The notes below the pieces were generated by a model. It was given only the letters and a program-made list of their open reading frames with translations. It had not been told where the DNA came from and made no database searches. The position numbers and the translations under genes are program-made. A stretch of DNA of 64,000 nucleotides from Myoxocephalus aenaeus (taxonomy: Eukaryota; Chordata; Actinopteri; Perciformes; Cottidae). Location of the stretch: positions 7,123,001 to 7,187,000 of the forward strand of contig JBAMJR010000161.1 in the NCBI GenBank assembly GCA_038501785.1. The letters are read 5' to 3'. Positions 27,301 to 38,999 of the stretch are shown one piece after another (the first letter of the stretch is position 1; every line of letters starts with the position of its first letter).

Positions 27301-27475
27301 GAGAGAGAGAGGGAGAGAGAGAGGGAGAGAGAGAGAGAGACCGTTTTAAAGAGGCGTCTTGAGCCACCAGGAAGGTTTAGGCAAACATTTTAATTTGGGT
27401 CAAACACACACACACACACACACACACGCACGCACGCACGCACGCGCTCACACACGCGTACACGCACACACGGAG
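27301..27475. repeat. (GA)n tract followed by (CA)n/(CGCA)n tract
   Basis: GAGAGAGG-type purine repeats at 27,301-27,340, then CA repeats grading into CGCA units at 27,404-27,475. Confidence 0.9.
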
Positions 27476-27629
27476 TGGCTACGACCCTCAAAATACCCAC
27501 ACGTTCGTGCAGCGGAAGTTTTTAAGCAACCTTATCTGAAGCTTTATCTGAGTTGGAGATGTGCTGCAGAAAGACAGGTCAAAGGGGACCGCGGGGCTGC
27601 TGCGGGACGGAGAGCATTAGGGATATGAA

Positions 27630-28220
27630 ACACATGCCAGACCTGTCATGTTCAATTTACAGTTGACTGAATAGTTACCTCTCCGCTGGAACCGAGGACG
27701 TGTTTCATTTGGGGGATGATTTATCATTCCAGAGGTTTCATCTTTTGAATTTCTCGCGACAATTAATGATAGAAGACAATAAAACGTTGCAGTCAAAGCG
27801 CGCAAAGCAGTGGGAATCAATCACGATGAACACATTTCCCTCATGTCTTTTTTTTTCTTCCCCTTCCACCCCTCCCCCTTGCGTTTACTTTATTTCGACA
27901 ATTATTACAGCAAGAGCCCGGCCAGTGTTGACTCTCGCTGCGCCTGAGAAAGACTGCACAGCCATTCATCAGCTCTCGAGGCGCACAAATAGTCTTTAAA
28001 ACTATAAACACCACCGCTAGGTCGGAGACAGGGGGACCCATTTACCCCGTGGCTGTGCTAAACGCTGAAGATAAAACAAACGATAATACTGTCTGTCTCC
28101 TGTGACCGTCTCCACAGGCATTAATAGCAGGTTTAGTGCCAACCGTGCGGGGGGAAACACGTGTAGTTATGCGTCATTACGCACAGTTGTCTCCATGTTA
28201 CTGCTGTCCGGACAAATGAG
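27630..28220 (+). promoter_or_regulatory. candidate distal upstream control region of nkx2.5
   Basis: A block of about 600 bp, moderately GC-rich and free of simple repeats except one T-run, lies 1.3-1.9 kb upstream of the nkx2.5 start. It contains GATTTATCATT, AATTAATGATAG, CACGTG and ATGCGTCATTACGCA. No open frame in it resembles a protein family. Calling it regulatory is inference from position and composition; cross-species conservation would decide. Confidence 0.3.
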
Positions 28221-28250
28221 TTGAACTTTGTCATTTCTGGTCCATACTTT

Positions 28251-28345
28251 AGGAATAGGAATAGGAATAATCCCTTATTAGTCCCACAGTGGGAAATGTA
28301 TTCTCTGCATTTCGACCCATCCTTAGTATGTTAAGGAGCAGTTTA
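28251..28345 (-). mobile_element. SINE-like repeat 3' end (minus orientation)
   Basis: Read on the minus strand it gives CTGCTCCTTAACATACTAAG GATGGGTCGAAATGCAGAG, then ATTTCCCACTGTGGGACTAA and a tail of ATTCCT units (AGGAAT three times on the plus strand). The first part matches the end of the repeat at 9,105-9,250, so the two are copies of one family. The short tandem tail is typical of SINEs and other LINE-mobilised sequences. Confidence 0.55.
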
Positions 28346-28554
28346 CTGATTGCATGTTTAATTTGACAACATCATTTAACTATTAACAATGCACGAATGC
28401 ATGGAGGCGAGAGAAGTGTTTTGTTCTTTGGAATTTACAGCTGATTGCTTGGAATTGAACAAAAAAGTGCAGTGAAATGTGCTAATTTATAAAGCAATCA
28501 AGTTGGGCTCGTGGGTGTCACATATGACACATTTAGGGCCTGCAGCGTGGGTGG

Positions 28555-28579
28555 GAGTGTGTGTGTGTGTGTGTGTGCA
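28555..28579. repeat. short (TG)n microsatellite
   Basis: About 11 TG units next to the paired GATA/E-box site upstream of nkx2.5. Confidence 0.9.
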
Positions 28580-28594
28580 GGTTTGTTGTCGTCT

Positions 28595-28613
28595 GTTATC
28601 ACGTGCTGATAAC
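28595..28613. promoter_or_regulatory. paired inverted GATA sites around an E-box, upstream of nkx2.5
   Basis: GTTATCACGTGCTGATAAC contains two GATA-binding cores in opposite orientation (TTATC and GATAA) flanking CACGTG, about 920 bp before the nkx2.5 start codon. GATA factors are established direct activators of Nkx2-5 cardiac enhancers in mammals. Use of this particular site is inferred. Confidence 0.4.
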
Positions 28614-29535
28614 GCAGACAGTGGCTCCAGCATCTCTCGGAGGCAGACAGCAGAGTGTGTCGCTCCTGGTTTCGGGTTCCGTGTTGAGGGACCCACAACC
28701 TGTTGTCTGCTCCCCTCTTTCTTGACGCTCGTCTGCTCCGTTTCCCGTCGGATGAGGGACGGGGCCCGACACCACCCTCCCCCCAAACACACGCACGCGC
28801 GTGCACGACCAGGCTTATCAGAGACATCGAGCCCTTTTATAATTCTTCACAGTGACCTAAATGATGCACGTTTGACTCATTGGTCACTATTAGAGATCGT
28901 TGGATAAATCATTTCTCTTACTTGAAAGTGTGTGTAAACATCTGTCCAAACGCTGGGCTTGTGGAAGGTTCTGTAAACGCGTTTGGATTGTGCGTAATGG
29001 CTGAAAAAACGGAAAATAATATATCCATCTAAATAGTTACTTATTAAGTTTCACTCAATTTATGAAGTTTTTTAAATCAAGTCTATCTTAAAACAATGCA
29101 CTGGATTATTTAGAACAAGATCAAGCAAATGGCGGATTCAGCAAATGCTTCCAACAAGTTAATTTGCTTTGGAACGAGAATAATCTGGTCTGGGTTGGTG
29201 TGGTGTGGCACATTTGCAGTGATTGAACACATAGATGAATATGGACCAGACATCACTTTACGTCACGAAATGGGAGTGGCAGTGGCTCCATACGGAGGGT
29301 CCCACTGGCTCACCCCTCCCTCCCCGCGTCACCGGGAGGAGAGGGAGGCCAAGAAAAAAAGTTTGGAGACAGAGTTGACATTCAAAATGCACACTTCACC
29401 CAAGATCAGTCTGCTATGCCAAACTAATACTTAAATCTAGTAAATATTGCCAGGAAGGAGAGGGAGTTTGTTGACATCTTCTTTGTTACGTCCATATGAC
29501 AGGTTAATAGTTTTTTTTCTTCTCACTTCTTGGCA

Positions 29536-31011
29536 ATGTTTCCCAGCCCTAGCAGCACGTCCACTCCCTTCTCTGTAAAGGATATATTAAACCTGGAGCA
29601 GAGTCATGACGTTACGGTGTCTTCTCTGGACTTTTCTTCTCGTATGGACTGCTGCACCGTGCCGACCTCCTCTTCTTCCTCCTCCTCCTCCTCCTCCTCC
29701 TCCTGCATGCTGGCCCGCCTGAAGCAGGAGCCTCTCCGGGACATGTCGGCCGCCGCCGCCTCGCTGTTTGGAGAAGACCTCCACGAGTCCAGAGCCGGCA
29801 GAGGCAATGCTCTGAACTTTGCCACTGCCATGTATGGGAAATCCCTCATGGAAATGGATATAGTTAAGGATGGGGAATCCGACGCGTTTGAGGCGAAACG
29901 CAGAAAGGGTGAGCTGAGGAGGACAATATTTTATGTTGCAGGCCTGTGCAGAAATGAGGCCCGCGGGCTCGTGTTCTTTGATTTGTGCGGAGCGCATCAG
30001 CTGCTGCAAACACAACTCCACTAAAGCAACACGCATTCACACAGGAGACACTCTTACATAATATGATACAGGCTTTGAAACCGGATTGTTTTAAATAAAT
30101 TAAAAAAGTTGAGTTCATGGTTATCATTTTATTGTAGGCCTGCTAGATTTTTTTTTCTCAAAGCACACTGAATACATCACGGGCGGCCAAGGGAACTGAA
30201 ATACTAGCATTGGCAGAATTGGCACAAATTAATCATACTAGGCGAAGTAATATGATACAAAATATGATCCTACTATTATTATTATTATTGGTCAGCAGTA
30301 TAGTAGATACATAGCTCTAGGCCTAATGGAGAAAAGAAATATCCACGCAAGTGACTTTTCCAGATATATACATTGTTCATCCTTTCTCTCTGTCTGGTGT
30401 GATCAGAGTTCAGTCCCCCGACCCTGGAGGACATAAAGCCCGACGACCCGGACCGGGCCAAGCCCCGGAGACGCCGGAAGCCGCGGGTCCTCTTCTCGCA
30501 GGCGCAGGTGTACGAGCTGGAGCGCCGCTTCAAGCAGCAGAGGTACCTGTCCGCCCCGGAGAGAGACCACCTAGCCGGGGCGCTTAAACTCACGCCGACC
30601 CAGGTGAAGATCTGGTTCCAGAACAGAAGGTACAAGTGCAAGCGGCAGCGGCAGGACCAGAGCCTGGAGATGGTGTCGCTGCCGCCGCCCAGGAGGGTGT
30701 CGGTGCCGGTGCTGGTGCGGGATGGGAAGCCCTGCCTGGCGGCAGACACGGCCACCTACAACCCCTCCTACAGCATGGGTCACATCGGCCATTTCTCTTA
30801 TAACAACTATCCAGCGTTCAGTAACTACACCGGCCCCGGCTGCAACACAAACTATGCCTGTAATTACCCTGCAGCCACAATGCAGACGATGCAAGGATCC
30901 CCCAGCAACGGGAACTACATGAACTTTGGGGTCGGGGACCTGAATAATGTCCAGAACACATTCTCCTCCAGTAATGGGGTGTCTTCGTTACATGGCATTA
31001 GGACATGGTAA
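29536..31011 (+). CDS. nkx2.5: NK2 homeobox 5 transcription factor, two exons, 325 aa
   Basis: Nuclear homeodomain activator at the top of the cardiac programme; it works with GATA4/5/6 and Tbx factors. Exons: 29,536-29,908 and 30,407-31,011, joined at a phase-1 GT-AG intron of 498 bp (GG|GTGAGC; TCAG|AG). The protein opens MFPSPSSTSTPFSVKDILNL, with the TN repression motif at residues 11-22. A run of 12 serines (45-56) is encoded by TCC/TCT repeats. The homeodomain is at about 147-206, with WFQNRRYKCKR and the class-defining Tyr54 (residue 200). The NK2-specific domain is near 220-234 (RRVSVPVLVRDGKPC), then a Tyr/Asn-rich tail ending LHGIRTW as in vertebrate Nkx2-5. Length fits the family (human 324). 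An in-frame TTG six bases upstream is not used; the ATG before FPSP is the conserved start. Intron retention after exon 1 would end the frame at 30,024. The gene converges with bnip1. Confidence 0.97.
29668..29703 (+). repeat. coding TCC/TCT repeat (poly-Ser) in nkx2.5
   Basis: Twelve consecutive serine codons, nine of them in one uninterrupted TCC run. Such a tract can vary in length by slippage. It lies between the TN motif and the homeodomain, outside known binding surfaces. Confidence 0.95.
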
Positions 31012-31802
31012 ACTATGACATACGCGTGTTCCCTATTCAGTTGAACGGGGTTATTTTATGACTGCATGCATTTATGACTTTGCGGAGTTTGTGTAACTTC
31101 TCTTATATTTAATTACTTACTTTTGGTATTTTTTGTTTTGTTTTCAGCACATTTTTTTTGTCTGAACAATCTACATTTGTATTTATTTCAGTGATATTAG
31201 CACACATAAAAAATAGTTGGCAAAACAGTTCTTATGTCAATTGTAAATGTCGAAACAAAAACAATATAAATATATTTTCATTTTATTAATGCTTTTTTTT
31301 CTTCACACCATGGCTAAATATTGTACCTCTTAAAATCAGACAGTATTTCAGTGTGCTATGATGAACAATTCAACAAATTGTAAATTAAGACAAAAATGAT
31401 TAATTATACAAGGCTATTATTATTATTACTATTATTACTACTATTATTGTTTGTTAATATTCCTGACATGCAACTATTTAATTATAATGCTTAAAGTTGT
31501 TTAACGTAATTATTGCCTCTGACTTTCAATCCCTAAATCCTAAAAAAATAAATATATAATACAGGTATAATATGTCATAGTGAACTATGTCACATAATGG
31601 TTGAACTGGACCATAAAATCTGTCGGCCCTCATGTGTTTTGTGTCTGGTTAAAATGTTGAAGTGGCTATTAGGAAGCTTCCTTCAATATGCTTAAACAAG
31701 GTTAAAAGGTTGTAAAAAGTTTACACTTTTAACAACTCGCTGTCAGCCACGCGTACACTCCACACGCGTGTTTAAGTTGCTGAGACAGATGGCTGTGAGT
31801 CA

Positions 31803-31814
31803 TGACCTTGACCT
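31803..31814. promoter_or_regulatory. tandem nuclear-receptor half-sites (DR0)
   Basis: TGACCTTGACCT is a direct repeat of two perfect half-sites with zero spacing. On the minus strand it includes TCAAGGTCA, the extended half-site used by estrogen-related receptors and SF-1; DR0 is the known GCNF (NR6A1) configuration. It lies about 0.8 kb after the nkx2.5 stop. Function inferred. Confidence 0.3.
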
Positions 31815-33477
31815 GCATTAAATGTTATTAAGACAAGTTCTGCTAAGGAAATGCTGTTTTTAATTCAGTGAAACTACAAATGTTTTGATTTTCATTTACT
31901 GTATTTTGTGTATTTTACATATAATTTGCCAAAAGCCATCCTGAAAACAGCGACCTTTTCTCTGTACTTGTAAATATGACAAATTCAAGATGTGTTACCT
32001 GATTCAAGATATTACTCTGTTTTTGGACAGTATACTTGAATATTAAAGACTCCTGTTTTGAAAAAAAAAAATCTGTCTTGTATTTGAGAATTGACGGAGT
32101 TCCACATGGGCTCACAGGGAGAATGTATAGATATAATGTATATAAGAGATAAATAACTGAACAACTTCAGCCATAGAAATTACTCCATGAATGTGCAGCT
32201 GGAGCGATTCTGTCTGCTTCTTTGTGGCATCCGTGTGGTGCAGTTTACGCTCCCCTGACACTTGTCCAGATACAAACCCAAACACTTGATTGACACTATC
32301 ACAGTGCTAAATGCAAGAATAGTCCAATTTGCTTGACAGAGAGCCAGAGGCCTGGTCTAAGTGCAGTTATATGAGCAGGCCCGCTCTGCCCAACTGCCAC
32401 CACTTTACACGAGTACGAGACGCTTAGGCATCTCTCGGGTCTCTTCACACGCTCCGTTGTCCCATCTCATATTTAAACAACGCACCCTCACAAACGCACG
32501 TCTGACAAAACATGTCGAACATCAAGCCCGAAGACTTTATGTTTATTGATGATCAATACACAACGTTGACATATATCAAACAGAATGGCAATGCCAAGCA
32601 ATTGCAGGGAGGGTAGCAAGGTCATGTAGCTCCTCTGGCCACCCTCTCCTCCGAGGTGTTGAAAAGGCAACGTCAGATAACGGCACCACACAAACCTAAA
32701 AATATCCCCCCTCACCCGCCACCCACACTGGAAAGGGAGAGGGAAACAGGTTGGAATAATCTGCTTTTCCGGGTCTTATCTGAAGAAAGGCAGGGATGCA
32801 TGCTGCTCTATCTCTGCCAGTGTGATGAACACGGCTGCTTTTCTGAGCTTTTTCTGCTCCGCTGCAGACCAGAGCCAAGCTGACACGGCCGGAGATGGAG
32901 GGAGGTGTACACTCGTTTTTTGTTAAAAGCCATTTAAATATTATATTTATAATAAGTAGCATTAAGTCACTGCTGTCATAAATTATACATCACACTAAAC
33001 CTTATATATAAAAAAATAAAATAATCATAGTGCATAGTACAATGTACATAATTTTCACAATTAATTCATGATATCAGGTGATGAAAACAGTTTGGTTAAA
33101 ACATCCGTTAGTGAGGAATATATGAAGGAGGTCACTGTTTCTGTGTCCTAATATTTTTCCCACACTATACGTCCTTAATATTGTGACATTTAACAGTAAA
33201 GTTGATTATTGTATACTACGATAGCATTGCTTAAATGACATGCAGGCCAATACAAGCTTGTTGAACTGAAATGAATAGTGGCACTTGTTTTGTGATCATC
33301 AGATTCCACTGAAGTTCTGTTTACAGTATTTTTCTTAGACGTTCTTTTAATGAGAGGAGTTTTACTGCATTCAGCAGATTATCTGCAGCCATGACGACAT
33401 CTGAAGTAAGGTGAGAGAATATTCTAGGAGTCTGAGAATTAATTTCAGTACTTAAGTATCAAGTGCTGTTTTATATA

Positions 33478-33485
33478 TACACACG

Positions 33486-33520
<35 letters not shown>
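33478..33520. repeat. (CA)n microsatellite
   Basis: CA run with one CCC interruption near the start. Confidence 0.95.
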
Positions 33521-33522
<2 letters not shown>

Positions 33523-34024
33523 TACGGCCTTGATATGGGAATACATATTAATGAAAACAAAACTGTACTGGATATCTTCCACAGGAATGTAAAAAATAAA
33601 TGATCCTTATGGGTCGTCCATCTCCTCTCATAATTGATTTCATTAAAAGATTAAAAGCAATGCACAGCATCACTGTCACACAAACCAAAGATGGATGTCT
33701 GACACATTTTGTGTCACCAACACGTACGTTTTCTTTTCCGCGAAAACAAATGATTCCCCTTTGTATGTTGAACAAAAACCTTCTCGATAAATAAAACACT
33801 GCACGGAACTATAGGTTTATCTTCACCCTTTGTGGACAATATTTCACCCTCGGCAGCGTCAAAGTTCAGCAGAGTGAGCAGTCCACATTCCAGCGGGCAG
33901 ACACTGGTGTATGTAATGTGTGTGTAATATGACACGCAGCAGTCGGGGTTGTTTAAATCATTTGCGCTAACCATGGAAAGTACAGCATGTTGTAATGGGG
34001 GAGCTCCTCAGAGAGGTACCTGGT

Positions 34025-36482
34025 CTATAGGAAGGGGAACAGTCTCTTCTTGAGTATGTAGAGAACTGTGGCGAGGAAGAGGGCGAGCGCCAGGAAGATG
34101 AGCAGTTTATCAGTGAGCTCTCTGCGGTTGTACTTGGTGATGAGTTTCCTCCCGAGCCTAATGGTCCCCGTCATGGTCTTAAACTCCTCGTTGGTCTCTT
34201 GGATTGTCCTTGAGGAGGTTGCTGCAAAAGAAGAGATAAACAATGAATATAAACGGATGGATATTTTAGACGGTGTGCGTTAACACAAAATCTGTAAATC
34301 TAAAGTCGGTGGCCATGAAGTTTTTACCTCGACCGAGAGTACGTATCCACGACACAGTAGGAGGCTCAGTAAACAACCACAGGAGCAGCTTTTATATCTT
34401 AATCAAACAAGTTCAATTAAATAAGCACATTTTAAGTAAATAAATACCCATGGTATAAAAATAAGATAATAAGGGATTTTGCCAACACATTGTTAACACA
34501 CTCTTTCCATCCGGCGTTTCCTTCACCGACCTAGTGACGTCATGGTCTCCTCGCTCTGCTGAACCTGCTGCGCCATCATCCGGCTGATGCTCATGAGATT
34601 CTCTGTAATGTCACTGGAGGTCTGGGCCAGGTCCTCCTTGGTCATCTTCCTGAGAACAATATAGACGATGCAACCATAAAAGTCCTGGAACTAAATGTAT
34701 GTATTCTATAAAAAAGGATTAGAAGGATGTAAAAACAAATCTTGTTTCTAAATACAACATTATAGAGGATGTGGTTTGTTGTGCAAAGACATTAAGCTGA
34801 TCCCCGTCTCATTTAAGAGGAAGTAGCACACATCAGCTCACCTCTGCCTCACACCACTATCTGCTCCATTAAGAAGTGCCTGCTTTTCCATATTGTCTAT
34901 GGACAGTTTGCTGGCCATGTTGGCTTTCCTCCAACCTGTCTGGTTACTGCAAAAACAGACATAAATAATACATATAAATATTTTCATTAAATAGACATTA
35001 TACAAGTTAAAGCAGGGAATTTGCACATGCTTCTACCCCACCAGTCTGGCAGCATTATACAATCAGAAATGTGACAACAACTCACATGTATACAAGTCAC
35101 GGGGTGGCAAAACATTTGAATGTATAGACATTACCTCAGCATCTGTTTTCTGTGTCCATCTACCTGACTGATCAGAGCTTGCTTGTCTGACTCTTTGTCC
35201 TGCTCCATAGCTATCTGCTCAAAATCCTGTCAAAGTGGCACAAATAATTTCGGCGCCATTGATTATTACACAGCCCGTAATGGGGCTCTGTCATGTTTGC
35301 AGAGACATTCAAAAAGAGCGTTTCTGTTTCTTACCTGAATCCGCAACCTGAGGTTCTGGAAACTCTTTTTCAAATCTGCGTTCAGTTCTGTCAGCTCGCT
35401 TTGAGGGCCCGTGCTCCCAGTAATGTCCTGGTGAGACATCAAAACAAGGATGAGAACGACGCGGGCCTATATGTTTTTATCGTCACCCTAAGGTGAAGCT
35501 AGTGGTCTCAATATGTTGCACTCATTTGAAACTGCGAAGTCAGTGACAGTGAACTATTGGGACTCTGTAAGCAAGAGGTGCATCATTATGTTATAGGTGG
35601 GAATAAGGGGATACCAAATGTGATCATAAAATAAAGCATCTCTCGGCCTGCAATGATCATTTGCATTATCGATTGATCGCTATGTCCCACAGTCAAAAGA
35701 GGCCTTCAGAGTCCTTGTTTTTTCCTCAAAGAACATTTTAAAAACAAAAGGTTTCGGATGTAAAACGATATAAAAACAGAGAAAGGAGGGAATTTCAGAG
35801 TTTAAGTCAATATTTGGAATTACTTTCAACCATTAAATGATGATCAACATGTGTCTTTTAATGGTCTTCAAGCGACTAATGTTAAGCGATTAAGTGGCTG
35901 ATTCAGTCAAGAAAATGAACAAGTGGAAACTAAATTATTATTTCAAATATACTAAATAAAACTAAATACATATTAATATTAATTTGTGGTAAAAGGCTAA
36001 TCAAACTTGGTAAATATTAGTCTTACGTAAAGCACGTTGATCCTACTGGAAATCTGTTAAATCTGACCTCTCTGACAGGACGAGATAACGTTATCTTTAA
36101 TAATTATTAATTTACGACACCGGTAACGTCCATCCGGTTTCCTCTTCTTTTACGGCAGCTTTGATTTCCCACACAATTACCTTATCGGTGAGGACATTAG
36201 GCACATTTAAGAGATACGTCAGAGCCCGTTTGCTGCGCTGATAGCGGCAGCTAGTCTCCACAGAGCGGCTCGAGCTCCCGGTGCACGAGCCGATAGCAAG
36301 CGATGCTACGGGACAACAGCACGGTTCCTCTGCGTGACAAGCTCAAAGGCCAGCGTGTCTCCACGTGGCGCCAAGTTATCTTACCAAATAAATACTCGCA
36401 CCTGGATGAGAGCTTTGATTTCCAGGTCATATTTGAGTATTTCTTGTTCACATATTCGGAGGTGGACGTCTGAGGAAGCCAT
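34025..36482 (-). CDS. bnip1: BNIP1/Sec20 ER SNARE, six exons, 228 aa
   Basis: Tail-anchored ER SNARE of the syntaxin-18/NRZ complex in Golgi-to-ER retrograde fusion; also a BH3-like, apoptosis-linked protein. Coding exons, all minus: 36,402-36,482; 35,335-35,427; 35,135-35,226; 34,842-34,946; 34,531-34,649; 34,025-34,221. Every junction is GT-AG and the frames join with no gap (687 bp, 229 codons with stop). The start MASSDVHLRICEQEILKYDL matches the family N-terminus. A coiled-coil region follows (residues about 28-120, with EQDKES and SIDNMEK). The Sec20 SNARE stretch ISRMMAQQVQQSEETM leads to EFKTMTGTIRLGRKLI and RELTDK, then a single transmembrane anchor LLIFLALALFLATVLYILKK. The C-terminus is RLFPFL. 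Length equals human BNIP1 (228). A longer frame from 36,490 is a shadow in another phase. Confidence 0.96.
35640..35900. repeat. degenerate dispersed repeat in bnip1 intron 1
   Basis: ATTATCGATTGATCGCTATG and GCGACTAATGTTAAGCGATT recall a common fish repeat built around ATTAATCGATTA-like phrases. The copy is strongly diverged and its edges are unclear. Confidence 0.35.
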
Positions 36483-36819
36483 GTTGCCAACGTAGTCGGC
36501 TCAAACTACGGAGAGCAGGAAGCCCGTTTTGAACGTCGACTGTGGACTTTGCCCATACAAACGAAACGTTTACACTTTATGGTACTAAAAACAAACGAGA
36601 CTGAATAACAAAAACAATCATATTCTCTATATAAAACAAATAATTAAATGTATTTCATATAAAGTCTGAAATATTTGATATAAGTGTTTAAAGAACTTTC
36701 AACAGCTTAATAATGACATACGATGACATTACTGACTAGGAAAATTAAGTCATAACAGTCAACACTTAAAAGGTGAGCTCATATAATAGGCAAGACAATT
36801 ACAAAAGTTATGGACCAGT

Positions 36820-37340
36820 GGTGTTGATTATTGTTTTATTATTAACAACTACAGAATGTATTACATCCATCACTATGAGACAAAACAAGATCACAACAAA
36901 CACACATCAGAAGGCACTTCCATTCATATTAACAACAGCAATAAACAGGATATACATAACATATCAACCAAACCAGAGAAGGGTTGTTTTAATTTAAAGA
37001 AAAGCACATCTCTCAGATCTCTCAGAAGTCCTTTGGGAAACATTTTGTACAAGGCATCAGTGTGGGCGTCACTCAGTAATCACACGGGGGTCTGAGTTTA
37101 AGGCGATTCAGAAGGAATGATCTGTGCATGAAATAAGAAGAAACATCTATTGGTATGCAGCCATGTCAGAAATTACAATAAACAACGTTTTAGAAGAACA
37201 AACAATCATACATTATCGATAGGCTACATGTAAGTACAGTCTCTATGAGCTGTATAAAGGCACAACATTAAATGTAGGTTCAATACTTTCATCTTTCAGA
37301 GGAGGTTTACCTGCATAGTCAGGGGTCCCGGAAGAGTGGA
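36820..37340 (-). other. probable 3' UTR of atp6v0e1
   Basis: Downstream of the atp6v0e1 stop codon on the minus strand, the first good AATAAA (plus-strand TTTATT at 36,835-36,840) lies about 500 bp away. Only about 340 bp then remain to the bnip1 start codon, so the two minus-strand genes are nearly abutting. Confidence 0.4.
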
Positions 37341-38872
37341 TTACTGCCAGTGATAGTTCAGGTACCAGATGGTGTCAGTGGACAGACTGGGTCCAAAAAG
37401 TGGGTTCAGCTGGGCCAGAATTGCGATCAACCAACTGATGGACAGAGAGAATATTAAGATCACATGTATCAATACAGAAAACGACTCTGCAACAAAACTG
37501 TGCAATTAAAAACACATCTTTTAAAGCTCAGTTATGTGGATCATTTCTTATTCTCCGAAAAAATTAGAACAAATAAATACAGTGTAGGCCCACACTTTCA
37601 ACATCAAACTGAGGGTTTTGGGGGAAATAATGTCCCTTGACTCCACGATTTTGTCACTACTCTGCTCTTAAATAAATAACTTATCACAAGACAGAACTAT
37701 ATGGATGCATCACAGTGCTAACTGTAATGATGAGCTTTGTTTTATTATGACAGTAATGTACACATTCATTTGGAGTAAAGAAGGAGAAACAATTGTCTCC
37801 ACAGTGTCAGCTATTATAATATCTGCTGTACATTATTAATGTTGCAATGCAAACCAATATAATGTTAGAAAACAATGATACAAACACCCATTACAGTTTT
37901 CTAAAGCCCAAGGCAACATCTTCAACAGACCAAAATTATTTAATAAGACAGAAAAAAAACAAGCCGTTACATTTATAAAGTTTGCCATTTTTGCTTATCA
38001 AATTACTTAAATGATTAATGTTAATGATATCAAAATAAAAAGGCAATCAATTGTATGTCAATGGATTAATCAGCAATGTATATTATAGACTCTAGATTCC
38101 TACTGGCCCTTATGACTGATGACTGGTTATGTTTGATGAAATATTGGTGAACATGTATATGACATGAAAAAGGAGAAGCGCCACAACATTATGTTATTAA
38201 AGAAATCCTGGTACATTTCCAGGACGATAGTACATACAACAGGTAGCAGCACACTGCAGTCAACACCAGCATTGTGACGATCACTCTGTGGGAGCAGGAG
38301 AAACATGTACACGTGATCAACATTCATCTATAAATGGGTTTAAAATGCACCACAGACTGTTCATTTATAGCTTTATCTCGTGACGCGAGTGACATAGGAA
38401 AATAAGGGAAGTTTCCCTCTGCACATTTTCCAGAGATGGAGTATATATATATGTACATTGGTATTTTGATATATGGGAATATACGATATAGCTACGTTAG
38501 ATGTGTATCAGCCAGATGTCAATAAGATTCATTAAAGAAGGGCTGTCGAGTCGGTTCCAGTTAGCTGGTCGCTTACTTTCACTTCCTAGTGACTTAAGTT
38601 TGCCCACACGGTTTACATTTCATACATTCTTCAAGTAACGTTGAGAAATCTAACATACATTTCGCTACTTTGTAAGCAGTGCGGCTACTTTGTATCCGAT
38701 GAAAGTCACGAGACCACGTCGCACACAAACTTTTCCTCGGCGGAGGCTAAAGCGAAGCTAACGCTCACCCTCGGTTTGGTCCCTTGGGGATGAACCAGGG
38801 CACCACTCCTCCGACGATACCCCAGAACAGGGTCACCACGGACATGGCGATCACGAAGCCGAGGTCCGCCAT
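37341..38872 (-). CDS. atp6v0e1: V-ATPase Vo subunit e1, three coding exons, 81 aa
   Basis: Small membrane subunit (e/M9.2) of the proton-translocating Vo sector of the vacuolar H+-ATPase, which acidifies endosomes and lysosomes. Coding exons, minus: 38,769-38,872; 38,238-38,285; 37,341-37,434. All introns are GT-AG and both junctions fall inside codons (both phase 2); the total of 246 bp gives 81 aa, the size of human ATP6V0E1. The protein starts MADLGFVIAMSVVTLFWGIV, continues VPWFIPKGPNRG at the first junction, then VIVTMLVLTAVCCYL, FWLIAILAQLNPLFGP and ends IWYLNYHWQ. Two hydrophobic segments (about residues 5-27 and 35-57) fit the known two-helix topology. The 48-bp middle exon is short enough to be missed by automatic gene finders. 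Confidence 0.95.
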
Positions 38873-38968
38873 GCTTTAAAACCGAGAACACCTCAGGAGC
38901 ACAAACTTTAGACGACTTCAGTAACAGTCCAGCTGCCAGACAGGATCCACAGTGCGACTCAGCAGCGG

Positions 38969-38978
38969 GTCACATGAC
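38969..38978. promoter_or_regulatory. CLEAR-like E-box upstream of atp6v0e1
   Basis: GTCACATGAC lies 97 bp upstream of the start codon and differs by one base from the CLEAR palindrome GTCACGTGAC bound by TFEB/TFE3, which co-ordinate lysosomal and V-ATPase genes. That such sites control V-ATPase genes is established. That this one-mismatch copy is used is inference. Confidence 0.4.
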
Positions 38979-38999
38979 CATTACGCAGAAAGGAGGAAG

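Larger units (their letters stand above)
11291..29535. other. 18-kb gene-free region upstream of nkx2.5 (probable regulatory landscape)
   Basis: Apart from microsatellites and one SINE-like fragment, no coding feature could be supported. It is flanked on one side by dead retroelements and on the other by nkx2.5, so the simplest reading is 5' intergenic DNA that includes nkx2.5 control elements. Low-repeat blocks at about 13,740-13,930, 18,480-18,700 and 27,630-28,220 look like possible conserved elements. That is an impression from composition, not a test. Confidence 0.55.
31012..34024. other. convergent intergenic region / 3' UTRs of nkx2.5 and bnip1
   Basis: AT-rich sequence after the nkx2.5 stop includes AATAAA at 31,547-31,552, a plausible polyadenylation signal, and an ATT/ACT-rich run at about 31,416-31,448. 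No coding feature was recognised. A (CA)n array lies at 33,478-33,520. Confidence 0.6.

Noticed and set aside
28479..28907. 142-codon open frame upstream of nkx2.5
   Set aside because: It runs through a TG microsatellite and shows no domain; the region is better read as promoter DNA.
29587..30036. 149-codon antisense open frame over nkx2.5 exon 1
   Set aside because: It mirrors the conserved sense exon; its poly-Gly run is the antisense of the TCC serine codons.
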